From: DATDCV01 sp036524155
GTDB taxonomy: Bacteria > Verrucomicrobiota > Verrucomicrobiia > Limisphaerales > UBA8199
Length of the DNA stretch: 64,000 nucleotides
NCBI GenBank assembly: GCA_036524155.1
Contig: DATDCV010000045.1
Span: 1 to 64,000 of the forward strand
Direction of reading: 5' to 3'
Shown here one piece after another: positions 9,019 through 18,041 of this stretch (positions within the stretch are counted from its first letter, which is position 1; every line of letters begins with the position of its first letter). The notes under the pieces were generated by a model. The model saw only the letters and a list, made by a program, of their open reading frames with translations, did not search any database and was not told the origin of the DNA. A program made the position numbers and the translations under genes.

Positions 9019-10884
9019 ATGAAAATCACCCGGCCATTCCGGATCAGCGCGCCGCCCCGGGAGTGGTTCCGGGGGCCGGCGCCGGTTCTGCTGTTGGCGT
9101 TATCGCTTCCGCTCACCGGCCACACCGCGCAGGGATTGGGCGGGATCCAAAAGGGCTTTAAAGCGGCCCAGTTTTTTGGCCCGCCGCGCGACACGCAGAT
9201 GCAATCGCTGTTGCAGGCGGAGCGCGTGCAGCCGGTGTCAGAACGAGTTTTCCTGCTCACGGGTTTGACGTTGCAAACGTTCCGGGAGACCGGAGACCCC
9301 GAACTGCTGATCAAGGCCCCGCAATGTCTTTACGACGCGGACGCCAAATCGGCGAGCTCTCCCGGCGCGCTGCGCGTGACGACTGCCGACGGGAAGTTTT
9401 CGATCGAAGGTGAAGGCTTTTTCCTGCGGCAGACCAATTCGAGCCTGGTGATCTCGAACCGGGTTTTGACGCTGATCGACCCTGAGCTGTTGAATTCGCC
9501 TGAGGCAAAGGGCCGGGCTCAAACCCCAAAACCGGGAAGCCCGGGCATCGAAATCCGCGCCGACCGTTTCGAATACACGGGGCAAACGGGTGGCGGTCTG
9601 TATGAAAGGAACGTGCGCGTCGCCGGCACCAACGACGTGTCGCTGACGAGCGACCGGCTGGCCTTCCAACTGCCGTTCAAGGAGCGTCAACTTCAGGCTT
9701 TGCAGGCACAGGGAAACGTGGTGGCAGATCGTGGGGGCGTGCACGCGACGGGTCAATCTGCCGTATATAGCCCGGACACGGGGCTGATCCGCCTGACGGG
9801 CGACCCCGCATGGCGCAGCGAACTGCGGGAAGGACGGGGCGATCTGCTCATTATCGATCGCACGAACAGAGTTTTCCGGGCCGAAGGCAACGCCTGGGTC
9901 AGAATGCCGGCGCAAGGCCTGAGCCTTTCCGCGCTCCTGTCTTCATCCAACTCTGTCGCGGCCCCGGCCTCCAAGGCCACCAACCAATTTGTCGAAATCG
10001 CCTCCGGCTACCATGAATTTCGGACCAATCAGGCCGTGTTTGGCGAGCACGTGGCTCTCAGCGAGCGGATGGGAAACCAGCCGCGCGGCACGCTGACCTG
10101 CGGCCTGATGAATGTCACTTATACCGGCAGCAACCAACTCGATACTCTGGTGGCGCAGCAGGAGGTAGTCTTGCGCGAGGGCACGAACCGGCTCAGCGGC
10201 GGAAAGGCGGTGTTCACCGGCCGCGACGGCGTGTTGCAGCTAACGGAGTCTCCCGCCTGGAGCTCCGGCCAGCGTTCCGGCACGGGCGAACTCATTCGCG
10301 TGGACACACGGACCAATGAAATGCTGGTTCAGGGGAAGGCCCTGATGCGCCTGCCCGCCAGCGAACTGGCGCAGGCCGCCGACCCGCGCGCCGTCCCCGG
10401 CGCCGCGAGCCCGGCAGCGAATGCGGCTGTTCAATGGGCCGAGGTCCGGTCGGCGGAGTACACGCTCAGCCCGCAGCAAGCGCAGTTTCGCGGCGGAGTG
10501 GAAGTGACGCACCCGAAGATGAATTGGTCCTCGGGCACGCTCACCGTGCAGTTGCCCGCGTCGGGGGGGCAGGTCGAGAGCATCGTCGCCGAGCGAAGTG
10601 TGGTGTTCGATTTGCTGGACGACAAAGGCCAGAAAGTGCGCGGCACCGGCGACCAGGTGGTTTACACTTACGAGGTGACCGGCACGACGACCAACGACCA
10701 GGTCGTGTTGATCGGCGCCCCAGCGGTGCTGGAAGGCAAGGATGGCACCACCCGGAACAAGACGATTGTCCTGGACCGCGCGAATCACAAGCTGATCACC
10801 CGGGGGGATTACCAGATCACCAGCCAGATCAAGGGCCTGGGCACGAACGCATTGGTATTGCCAAACAGCAAACTCAGGAAATAA
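9019..10884 (+). CDS. LptC/LptA-like LPS-transport periplasmic protein
   Basis: This 621-residue protein has an N-terminal membrane/signal segment (VLLLALSLPLTG) and then repeated beta-jellyroll-type (OstA) sequence. Examples are 'GEGFFLRQTNSSLVISNRV', 'ADRFEYTGQTGGGLYERNV', 'VYSPDTGLIRLTGDPAW' and a closing OstA-like 'VRGTGDQVVYTY'. It appears to combine LptC-like and several LptA-like units in one long polypeptide, much larger than the ~190-residue Proteobacterial proteins. The stop codon is 8 bp before lptB, which strongly supports a role in carrying LPS across the periplasm. The start at 9019 is chosen because it precedes the hydrophobic segment. Confidence 0.78.
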   Translation: MKITRPFRISAPPREWFRGPAPVLLLALSLPLTGHTAQGLGGIQKGFKAAQFFGPPRDTQMQSLLQAERVQPVSERVFLLTGLTLQTFRETGDPELLIKAPQCLYDADAKSASSPGALRVTTADGKFSIEGEGFFLRQTNSSLVISNRVLTLIDPELLNSPEAKGRAQTPKPGSPGIEIRADRFEYTGQTGGGLYERNVRVAGTNDVSLTSDRLAFQLPFKERQLQALQAQGNVVADRGGVHATGQSAVYSPDTGLIRLTGDPAWRSELREGRGDLLIIDRTNRVFRAEGNAWVRMPAQGLSLSALLSSSNSVAAPASKATNQFVEIASGYHEFRTNQAVFGEHVALSERMGNQPRGTLTCGLMNVTYTGSNQLDTLVAQQEVVLREGTNRLSGGKAVFTGRDGVLQLTESPAWSSGQRSGTGELIRVDTRTNEMLVQGKALMRLPASELAQAADPRAVPGAASPAANAAVQWAEVRSAEYTLSPQQAQFRGGVEVTHPKMNWSSGTLTVQLPASGGQVESIVAERSVVFDLLDDKGQKVRGTGDQVVYTYEVTGTTTNDQVVLIGAPAVLEGKDGTTRNKTIVLDRANHKLITRGDYQITSQIKGLGTNALVLPNSKLRK

Positions 10885-10892
10885 TCGACAGC

Positions 10893-11693
10893 GTGCCCGA
10901 CAACGATGAGCAACCGAACTCTGTGATCAACGGGACCGCGCCGGCGGTCGGCGCGGCGACGGCTCTGCAAGCACCGTTGCTGCTGACCGAGAACCTGGTG
11001 AAGGAATACCGGCAGCGGCGCGTCGTGAACGGAGTTTCGATCACTGTTGCTCCGGGCGAAATCGCTGGTTTGCTGGGGCCGAACGGGGCGGGCAAAACCA
11101 CCACGTTCAATATGGTGGTCGGGGTGGTGAAACCGGATGCAGGCGCGGTCTATTTCCTGGGGCGCGACATGACCCGGCTGCCGATGCACCGGCGCGCCCG
11201 GCTGGGCATCGGTTACCTGACGCAGGAGCCGTCCATTTTCCGCAAGCTGACCGTCGAGCAAAACATCCTGGCCATCCTGGAAACGTGCCGCCTGAAGCGG
11301 TCGGAGCGGGCCATGCGCCTCAAGTACCTGCTCGAGGAACTCGACCTGGCGCGCCTGGCCGGGAACAAGGCCTACACCCTGAGCGGCGGTGAAAAACGCC
11401 GCCTCGAGATCACGCGCGCGCTCGTCACCAGCCCCCGGCTGCTGCTGCTGGACGAGCCCTTCAGCGGCATTGACCCCATCGCCGTTTACGAGGTCCAGAA
11501 AATTGTCCGGCGGCTCAAAGACCGGGGCCTGGGTATCCTCATCACCGATCACAATGTGCGCGAGACGCTGAAGCTGGTCGACCGGGCCTACCTGATCCAC
11601 CACGGCGAGGTGGTCTACGAGGGGGCCGCCGAACAGCTCGTCGATGACCCGAAGGCGCGCGAGATCTACCTCGGGCCCGAGTTCAACCTCTGA
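10893..11693 (+). CDS. lptB: LPS export ABC transporter ATP-binding protein
   Basis: LptB powers LPS extraction from the inner membrane with LptF and LptG. The 266-residue product has Walker A 'GPNGAGKTTT', the Q-loop 'YLTQEPSIFRKLTVEQNILA' (the LptB-typical stretch), signature 'LSGGEKRR', Walker B 'LLLLDEPFSGIDP' and the H-loop 'ITDHNVRETL'. The GTG at 10893 is the most likely start; a second GTG at 10923 is possible. LptF/LptG genes are not in the window. It is followed after 7 bp by hprK. Confidence 0.93.
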   Translation: MPDNDEQPNSVINGTAPAVGAATALQAPLLLTENLVKEYRQRRVVNGVSITVAPGEIAGLLGPNGAGKTTTFNMVVGVVKPDAGAVYFLGRDMTRLPMHRRARLGIGYLTQEPSIFRKLTVEQNILAILETCRLKRSERAMRLKYLLEELDLARLAGNKAYTLSGGEKRRLEITRALVTSPRLLLLDEPFSGIDPIAVYEVQKIVRRLKDRGLGILITDHNVRETLKLVDRAYLIHHGEVVYEGAAEQLVDDPKAREIYLGPEFNL

Positions 11694-11700
11694 ACAGGAG

Positions 11701-12648
11701 ATGCAACGAGAAATTGTAACTGTCGAACGGTTTTACACCAACCACGCCGGCTCGCTCGAGTTGAACCTGCTGGGTGGCGCCACCGGTCTGAAGCGGCATA
11801 TCCGCGAACCGACCGTCAACCGCCCCGGCCTGGTTCTGTCGGGGTTCACTCGTTATTTTGCGTTCAAACGCGTGCAGGTTATCGGCAACGCCGAGGCCTT
11901 CTTTCTGAAGTCGCTCCCGCCGGCAGAACGGATGCAACGGTACCAGACGTTCTTCTCCTTCAAGGTGCCCTGTGTGGTTTTCTCGCGCAACCTGCACCCC
12001 GACCGGCTGTTGCTCCAGGCGGCCGAGGAGGCACAGGTGCCCATCTTCCGCTGCCCGCTCGTGACCATGAAGTTCATCAACCTGGCAACGCTGGCGCTCG
12101 AGATGATGTTCGCGCCGCGCGGCACCGAAATGGGCAGCATGGTGGACATCCTGGGAGTGGGCGTCATCCTGCGCGGCGAAAGCGGCATCGGCAAAAGCGA
12201 GAGCGTGCTGGCGCTGCTCGAGCGCGGCTACAGCCTGGTGGCGGATGACATCACCAAAGTCACCCTCGTCGACGGCCGCGAGGTGGTCGGCACCAGTGCC
12301 GAAGTCACGCGGAACCACATGGAAGTCCGCGGCATCGGCATCATCAACGTCGCCGCCATGTTCGGTGTCCGCAGTATCCGCCACGAAAAGCGCGTCGACC
12401 TCGTCATTACCCTCAAATCCTGGAACGAGGTGGAAGATGTCGAACGCCTGGGCATAGAGCAGGAATACGTTCAGATCCTCGGAATCGACATTCCCCACAT
12501 CACCATTCCTGTCCGGCCCGGCCGCGACCTCGCGCGTCTGATCGAGGTCGCCGCTTTCCATACCAAGCTCAAAGCCTCAGGCCACAATCCCGCCAAAGAG
12601 CTCAACGACCGGCTCATTTCCCGCATGGCCGCCGCCACCAAGCTGTAG
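11701..12648 (+). CDS. hprK: HPr kinase/phosphorylase
   Basis: HprK phosphorylates and dephosphorylates HPr on the regulatory serine, linking carbon supply to metabolism. The C-terminal kinase domain carries the P-loop 'RGESGIGKSE' (about residues 158-167) and the HprK signature 'EVRGIGIINVAAMFG'. The N-terminal ~130 residues form the usual HprK_N domain. Length is 315 residues. An AGGAG abuts the ATG directly, an unusually short spacing. It lies between lptB and the HPr gene, so the HPr system is genetically tied to LPS export here. Confidence 0.94.
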   Translation: MQREIVTVERFYTNHAGSLELNLLGGATGLKRHIREPTVNRPGLVLSGFTRYFAFKRVQVIGNAEAFFLKSLPPAERMQRYQTFFSFKVPCVVFSRNLHPDRLLLQAAEEAQVPIFRCPLVTMKFINLATLALEMMFAPRGTEMGSMVDILGVGVILRGESGIGKSESVLALLERGYSLVADDITKVTLVDGREVVGTSAEVTRNHMEVRGIGIINVAAMFGVRSIRHEKRVDLVITLKSWNEVEDVERLGIEQEYVQILGIDIPHITIPVRPGRDLARLIEVAAFHTKLKASGHNPAKELNDRLISRMAAATKL

Positions 12649-12699
12649 TTTTTGTTGGCTTTCATCCGGCTGGTCGGCTACCTATAGGCAGAATGCGGC

Positions 12700-12999
12700 A
12701 TGAGCGCCAAGAAGCTAGGTGATGCCGGCTCGAATATGAGCCGGGATTTTATGGTGAGTAACAAGCTGGGCATCCACGCCCGGCCGGCGGCCATGTTTGT
12801 CAAAACCGCCAACCGCTTCCGCTGCGATATCTTTGTCGAAAAGGACGGCGAAAAAGTCAACGGCAAGAGCATTATGGGACTCATGATGCTCGCCGCGGGC
12901 CCGGGCAGCAAACTAACCGTCAGCGCTCATGGCCAGGACGCTTCGCAAGCGCTCGCCGAGCTCGAGACGCTCATCATAAGAAAGTTTGACGAAGAATAA
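12700..12999 (+). CDS. ptsH: HPr family phosphocarrier protein
   Basis: This 99-residue protein keeps both phosphorylation sites: the phosphocarrier His in 'KLGIHARPAAMFVK' and the HprK-target Ser in 'VNGKSIMGLMMLAAG'. The paired hprK upstream fits serine phosphorylation. No EI (ptsI) or sugar permease is nearby, so its role may be regulatory only. The first ATG gives a 12-residue extension relative to typical HPr; the ATG at 12736 would put the active His at residue 14, the usual position. Confidence 0.93.
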   Translation: MSAKKLGDAGSNMSRDFMVSNKLGIHARPAAMFVKTANRFRCDIFVEKDGEKVNGKSIMGLMMLAAGPGSKLTVSAHGQDASQALAELETLIIRKFDEE

Positions 13000-13046
13000 C
13001 CCCCCGGCTCGACCCCGGCGGGCCGAGGTTTTCCCCCCAGCCGCCA

Positions 13047-13334
13047 ATGCCAGAAGTTGATCTCGACGTCAAATACGTGGCCCACCTGGCGCGACTTTCC
13101 CTCACGCCCGAGGAAGAAAAGACTATCGGCGCGCAACTCGCCGGCGTGTTGGGTTATATCGAGAAGCTCAAGGAGGTGGATGTGTCTGGGGTCGAGCCCA
13201 CCGCGCACGCGTTTCCGCTCGTCAATGTGGCCCGGCCCGATGTGGTGCGCCCGTCCCTGAGCCACGAGGACGCCCTCCGCAATGCGCCCGCCCACGCCAA
13301 CGGCTTGTTCATCGTGCCGAAAATCGTCGAGTAG
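13047..13334 (+). CDS. gatC: Asp-tRNA(Asn)/Glu-tRNA(Gln) amidotransferase subunit C
   Basis: GatC stabilises the GatCAB complex that converts misacylated Glu-tRNA(Gln) or Asp-tRNA(Asn) to the amide forms. The 95-residue sequence has 'VKYVAHLARLSLTPEEE', 'YIEKLKEVDVSGVEPTAH' and a terminal 'GLFIVPKIVE', the canonical pattern. gatA and gatB do not follow; the next gene runs the other way. The complex must therefore be completed from another locus. Confidence 0.95.
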   Translation: MPEVDLDVKYVAHLARLSLTPEEEKTIGAQLAGVLGYIEKLKEVDVSGVEPTAHAFPLVNVARPDVVRPSLSHEDALRNAPAHANGLFIVPKIVE

Positions 13335-13366
13335 ATTCTCGAGCGCGGCCGGCGCACCGCAATCGG

Positions 13367-14638
13367 TCAGGGTGTTGAAAGATACGGAATCGTCAGTGGC
13401 CCTTGCGGAAGCACTGCGATTCGGGTTCCGTCCTGATTTTTGCCCCGCAAGAGCGCTGTGACCGTCGTGGAGATGCTCCGGCAGGGCGTCAAATGCGCGG
13501 CGCGAACCGTTTCATCCGGCAGGGAACTATGGAGCAGCACCCGGGCTCTTCGTTGAACCAGCGCCTGGATCTGCGCCTGCCATTGGTCGGGCACTGTTGG
13601 GCTGCCGGCCGCGAGCCGGGTCAACACCTCTTCCGGGGCGGACGCGCTCCGCAGGATACCCTCAAAGCTCGAGCCGGCCGGGACCCCTTCGCGGCATTCG
13701 CAGGCGAGGATCAGCGTCCCGCCGGGTTTGACCACACGCGCCCCGGCGCTCATGCCCTTGACCCCCTGGTACAGATTCAGGTCGAGCGGATAGCCGCTGT
13801 TGGTCGTAATGACGAGATCGAACGGCGCGTCGAACTTCTGCATCGCCGATGTCCTCACAAACTCACACCCCAACCGGTGCGCCGCCAGCAGGTCGCCCGC
13901 AAACACGCCCGTAATCTGGCGCGCTTCGTTGAGCGTAACGTTCAAGAGAAAACTCGGGCCGGGCCGCAGCGCGATGTCGCGCATTTCCTCCCACAGCGGG
14001 TTGCCCCGAGTGATGCCGAAAGTCGCGTTCGGGTCGCGGATGTTGGCGGCTCCGTGGTTGCTCATGATCGTCTGCAAACCGGCCACGCCCGGCATGATGC
14101 CTTTGGGGCCGCCGCTGAAACCGGCAAAGAAATGCGGCTCGATAAAACCGGTGACGATGCGCACGTCGGCATTGACAAAATGGCGGTTCAGGAGCGCGGG
14201 CGTGCCGTCGCGGGTCGTGCCGAGCGGGATCAAATCTTCGAGCGCCTGTCCGTCGTGGTTAAGGACGCGATGGCTGCGCGCCGCCGCGGGCGTGAGCATG
14301 CGGTCCAGCTCCGCGGGCGTATTCGGCCGGTGGGTGCCGACGGAATTGAGCAGGGTGATGTTCTCGCGCGGCACTTCCGCCAGGTAATCGAGCAGCCAGG
14401 GAATGAGGCGGTCGTTCGGCGTCGCGCGCGTGAGATCGGTGAAGACGATGCAGACCCGGTTGCCGGGCTGGATCCACTCCCGCAGCGGGCGGGCCGCAAT
14501 CGGCTTTTCCAGGGCGGCCACAACCGCGCCTCGCTCGTCCGCGAGACCAGCGACCGGCGACGGCTCGATGAGCGTGGTGTTGCCCTTCGGCAAGTCCACC
14601 GCCAAATGCCCCTGACCGTATGCCAGGTTGACTTTCAT
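13367..14638 (-). CDS. LarA-family nickel-dependent racemase homologue
   Basis: This 423-residue protein resembles lactate racemase LarA, which interconverts 2-hydroxyacids using the nickel-pincer nucleotide. Matching sites are 'FTDLTRATPN', His103 in 'SVGTHRPNTPAE', His169 in 'FIEPHFFAGFSGGPKG', Lys179 in the same segment (the pincer-attachment Lys in LarA) and His195 in 'MSNHGA'. All key residues appear kept. The start is 4 bp after the metF stop, so the two are probably one transcript. LarB, LarC and LarE are not in the window. The substrate may differ from lactate, as in many LarA homologues. Confidence 0.85.
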   Translation of the reverse strand: MKVNLAYGQGHLAVDLPKGNTTLIEPSPVAGLADERGAVVAALEKPIAARPLREWIQPGNRVCIVFTDLTRATPNDRLIPWLLDYLAEVPRENITLLNSVGTHRPNTPAELDRMLTPAAARSHRVLNHDGQALEDLIPLGTTRDGTPALLNRHFVNADVRIVTGFIEPHFFAGFSGGPKGIMPGVAGLQTIMSNHGAANIRDPNATFGITRGNPLWEEMRDIALRPGPSFLLNVTLNEARQITGVFAGDLLAAHRLGCEFVRTSAMQKFDAPFDLVITTNSGYPLDLNLYQGVKGMSAGARVVKPGGTLILACECREGVPAGSSFEGILRSASAPEEVLTRLAAGSPTVPDQWQAQIQALVQRRARVLLHSSLPDETVRAAHLTPCRSISTTVTALLRGKNQDGTRIAVLPQGPLTIPYLSTP

Positions 14639-14642
14639 TGGG

Positions 14643-15536
14643 TCAGGCGGTGAGGTTGAGGTTCTTTAGGACGCGCACCGTGGAGGTCGCTTTGTTCAGC
14701 GTGTAGAAATGAATCCCGGGCGCGCCGTTGCGCAACAGCTCTTCACATTGCCGCGTGGCATACTCGATCCCGAACTCAGCGACAGCGGCGTCATCTTGCC
14801 CCAGTTCGTCCAGCCGGGCCGCCATTGGGGCCGGGATGCGGGCGCCGCACATCGCCGTGAAGCGCTTGATTTGTGAGGCGCTGAGAATCGGCACGATGCC
14901 CGGCACAAGTGGAATCGTGATCCCATGCTCCCGGCGCATATGGTCGCGGAACTCGAAATAGTCCTGGTTGTCGAAAAAGAGCTGGGTAATAGCGAAATCG
15001 GCGCCTGCCCCGATCTTCTGCTTAAGATACCGCCAGTCGGCGTGTTTGCCTTCTTTGCAGGCGACGTGGCCTTCGGGGAAAGCGGCGACTCCGACGCTCA
15101 GGCCGTCGTGCTGCTCGCGAATGAACCGAACCAGTTGGCTGGAGAACTCGAACCCGCCGGGAGTCGGCTGGAACTCTCCCCCGCCCGGCGGATCGCCTCG
15201 CAGGGCGAGGACGTTCTTGACGCCCAGCGCGCGAATCTGGCCCAGCAATTCCGCGATCTGCTCGCGAGTGGCGGACACGCACGTCAGGTGCGCGACGGCC
15301 GTCAAACCGTGGCTGCGCTGAATCCGATCCACAATCATCAGGGTTTTGTCGCGGGTGCTGCCGCCGGCGCCGTAAGTGACGGAACAATAATCCGGCCGGG
15401 TCTTGAGCAACGCGGGGATTGTCTTTTCCAGCAGGTTGCGGTCCCCCTCGTCGGTTTTCGGCGGGAAAAACTCGAACGAAATCACCGGTTGGCCGGCGGC
15501 ACGCTTGGCGGCGTAAATGTCACGGATGAACTGCAC
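14643..15536 (-). CDS. metF: Methylenetetrahydrofolate reductase [NAD(P)H]
   Basis: MetF reduces 5,10-methylene-THF to 5-methyl-THF for methionine synthesis. The 297-residue TIM-barrel sequence has 'VISFEFFPPKTDEGDRNL', 'SVTYGAGGSTRDKT', 'HLTCVSATREQI', 'NVLALRGDPPGG' and 'ITQLFFDNQDYFEFRD', all FAD- and folate-binding hallmarks. It is the first gene of a likely metF-larA transcript. Confidence 0.95.
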   Translation of the reverse strand: MQFIRDIYAAKRAAGQPVISFEFFPPKTDEGDRNLLEKTIPALLKTRPDYCSVTYGAGGSTRDKTLMIVDRIQRSHGLTAVAHLTCVSATREQIAELLGQIRALGVKNVLALRGDPPGGGEFQPTPGGFEFSSQLVRFIREQHDGLSVGVAAFPEGHVACKEGKHADWRYLKQKIGAGADFAITQLFFDNQDYFEFRDHMRREHGITIPLVPGIVPILSASQIKRFTAMCGARIPAPMAARLDELGQDDAAVAEFGIEYATRQCEELLRNGAPGIHFYTLNKATSTVRVLKNLNLTA

Positions 15537-15584
15537 GGCCAGTAAGATGCGCGAAATGGCCTAAAAAGCCAGCCCCCAGCGCCA

Positions 15585-15893
15585 ATGACCGGCTTCACCC
15601 GGCGGGGACCGGGGTTAGTCGTTGAATGGCAGCGTCCCACCACCCGCCAAAAACATTCGCGGCCTGCCAAGCGCGGAACGCATTATCACTGCAGTGGACA
15701 GCCGGATGAATCACGAGGTGTCGCTGGTGATCTATGGCCGGCCGCCATCGCCCTGAGCTTGGAGGATGCGTTGGCGGATGTCGTGATTCCTGATCTCGCT
15801 GAGTTGCGCGCCGCCTTCGGGCGCGCCAAACAGCGCGCTGAATCGACGCCGGAGGCACCGGACACCGCAGAAGACGTACCCCCTCGGTCTTGA
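15585..15893 (+). pseudogene. Doubtful open frame, possible gene remnant
   Basis: This 102-codon frame has a low-quality N-terminus. A more protein-like helical stretch lies around 15745-15840 ('LSLEDALADVVIPDLAELRA'). A second frame just before it reads 'MNHEVSLVIYGRPPSP' and then stops. This might be a decayed gene with a frameshift, but no family is recognised. Its last codons run into the MITE-like element at 15877. Confidence 0.25.
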
Positions 15894-15987
15894 GTCGGAG
15901 CGCCGAGTTGCACTCGGCTTACCCTCGGCCGTCGGCTCGCTTAAGCCGATTAGAAATCGGCGCTCCGACCCAAGACTGAGGCGATAC
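15877..15987 (+). mobile_element. MITE-like palindromic element, copy B
   Basis: This 111-bp element has the same orientation as copy A. Left mini-hairpin is GCCGAGTTGCACTCGGC, right mini-hairpin GCCGATTAGAAATCGGC. It is flanked by a perfect 9-bp direct repeat CAGAAGACG at 15868-15876 and 15988-15996, consistent with a target-site duplication. Confidence 0.85.
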
Positions 15988-16056
15988 CAGAAGACGAACA
16001 ATCTATTTGATCCTTTGCCCCCTTCCCATCATCAATCGCGTGGTATGCTCTGGCCC

Positions 16057-17994
16057 ATGAACTCTCCGCTGCGACCGCGTTTATTCGTGCTTTGCTTGAT
16101 GCCCATGCCCCTGATCGCCGGGGCGATTCCCGATGCGCCGTTCTGGCAGGACGTCGCGATGCGCATCCACCACGCCCCGGAGTTGACCAACGCCATTTAT
16201 AAGAAGCTCTGCGTCGACAAAGAAAACACTGTTTACGTGCTCACAGATAAGGGCGTCGCGCGCATGTTCGATGGCACGCTGGCCTTGGACAAAAGTTATC
16301 GGCCGCTTGCTGGTAAAACCGCCCATGATATTACCCTGACGCCGCAAGGCGACCTGGCCTATCAGTTTGACGAGGGCTGGCTATCGAACGGCGCCACCAG
16401 CAATGAAAACTTCGATCCGAGGCCCGCATGGTTGAGCCTGCCACCGGCCTTGAAGGCTCAGCCGGGTGTGCCCTGGCCGGAATTGACCTCGCGGGCAATT
16501 GTGCCGGGCGGAGTTTGGTTCGGCACTACTCGCGGAGCGTTCTTTCAGCGCGAGGGCACCAACTCCCGTTACGCGATTCCCTCGGCGCCTGGTATTGAGC
16601 CGCCGCGCTTCCGTTATTATGCAGGCAAACGCTGGCTGCGTGACGACCGCGTTATGGATATCGCGGTCGACCACGATGGCCATCTGTGGGTGCTGACGCG
16701 GACCGGGCTGAACAAAATCGATTTTCGCCGGACCACGCTCGCGGCGAAGGCCGATTGGTTCCAGCGCAAGATCCGGTCCCGGAACATACGCTACGGGTTC
16801 ACGGCCGAGCGCCGCCTGCCGGTCCCGGGCGACATTGCCTCCAGCGAGATGATCGACACCGACAACGACGGCGGCTGGACGAGCTATTACATCGGGTCGC
16901 TTGCGGCACGTTACGCCGTTACCCACGAGCAGGAGATTCGCCGGCAGGCCTGGGAATCTTTCGCCGCGCTGGAACGGCTGCAGAGCATTCACACCAACAC
17001 CGGTTTCCCCGCCCGCACCTTCGAGCGCAAAGGCTTCAAGGTGTCAGACCCCGACCGCTGGCGCGATGCGCCCGACCCCGGCTGGGAATGGAAGGGCCAC
17101 ACCAGCAGCGACGAGGTCACCTCGCAAGCCTTCGCTCATGCGGTCATGTGGGAGCTCGTGGCCACCAACACAGCCGAACGCGCCCGAATTGCCACCAATT
17201 ACGTGCGCATCGTAGACCACATTCTCGCGCGTAACCTGTATTTGGTCGACGTCGACGGCAAGCCAACGCTCTGGGGCCGCTGGAATCCCGAATACGTGAA
17301 CTGGTTCCCACTCACTATCCACGACCGCCAGCTCAACAGCGCCGAACTCACCGCGTTCCTGCAACTCGCCTTTGCGATGACCGGCAACAACCGCTACCGG
17401 GATAAAGCTTTCGAGATGTTCGACAAACACGGTTATCTCACGAACATTCTCAGCCCGCTGAAACTCATCGCGCCCACAACCGGATACGTGCACCAGGGCA
17501 ACGACCTGGGGGACGAGTGGAACCACAGCGACGACGAGCTGTCTTTCTTCATTTATTGGCCACTCGTGCGTTTCGCGTTCAGCGAGGAGCTGCGCTCGAA
17601 ATATCTCGGGGTCGTCCGGGAACACCTGGAAATCGAGCACCCGGAACGTTACCCGATTTGGAATTTCATCGCCGCCGCCTGCGGGGTGCAGAACTTCGAC
17701 GCCGCCGGCTCAGTCTGGACTCTGCGCGGTGTACCCCTCGACACGATCGCCTGGCGCGTCACCAACTCACACCGGCAGGACCTGACGAAGCTGCCACCCA
17801 ACTTCATGGCACGCCAGTCGAAGGAACTGCTCCCCCCCGGGGAACGTCTGATGGCGCGCATCAACACCCAGCCGTTCATTCTCGATGCGGGTGACGACGC
17901 CACAGACTTCCCGGGCGACGAATTTCTGCTGGGCTACTGGTTAGGTCGTTATGTGGGCGCGATCGGCGCGCCCGGAGTGTTGCAGGTGAAATAA
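16057..17994 (+). CDS. Large secreted protein of unknown function
   Basis: This 645-residue product has a signal peptide (LFVLCLMPMPLIAGAIP). The N-terminal third has two beta-propeller-like strands: 'KLCVDKENTVYVLTDKGVA' and 'VMDIAVDHDGHLWVLTRTG', resembling two-component-regulator propeller blades. The remainder (from ~residue 270) is helix-rich and Trp/His-rich, with 'TDNDGGWTSYYIGSLAARYA' and 'QGNDLGDEWNHSDDELSFF', reminiscent of alpha/alpha-toroid carbohydrate-active enzymes. No catalytic signature is certain. The ATG at 16057 is chosen because it directly precedes the signal peptide. Confidence 0.75.
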   Translation: MNSPLRPRLFVLCLMPMPLIAGAIPDAPFWQDVAMRIHHAPELTNAIYKKLCVDKENTVYVLTDKGVARMFDGTLALDKSYRPLAGKTAHDITLTPQGDLAYQFDEGWLSNGATSNENFDPRPAWLSLPPALKAQPGVPWPELTSRAIVPGGVWFGTTRGAFFQREGTNSRYAIPSAPGIEPPRFRYYAGKRWLRDDRVMDIAVDHDGHLWVLTRTGLNKIDFRRTTLAAKADWFQRKIRSRNIRYGFTAERRLPVPGDIASSEMIDTDNDGGWTSYYIGSLAARYAVTHEQEIRRQAWESFAALERLQSIHTNTGFPARTFERKGFKVSDPDRWRDAPDPGWEWKGHTSSDEVTSQAFAHAVMWELVATNTAERARIATNYVRIVDHILARNLYLVDVDGKPTLWGRWNPEYVNWFPLTIHDRQLNSAELTAFLQLAFAMTGNNRYRDKAFEMFDKHGYLTNILSPLKLIAPTTGYVHQGNDLGDEWNHSDDELSFFIYWPLVRFAFSEELRSKYLGVVREHLEIEHPERYPIWNFIAAACGVQNFDAAGSVWTLRGVPLDTIAWRVTNSHRQDLTKLPPNFMARQSKELLPPGERLMARINTQPFILDAGDDATDFPGDEFLLGYWLGRYVGAIGAPGVLQVK

Positions 17995-18041
17995 TCTGCC
18001 TTGCGTTTAGGGCAAAACCCGGCGTCTGTAGCGGGAGGTGG

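Noticed and set aside
13403..14653. 416-codon plus-strand frame opposite the LarA homologue
   Set aside because: Fully antisense to a gene with intact catalytic motifs; Arg-rich composition typical of shadow frames.
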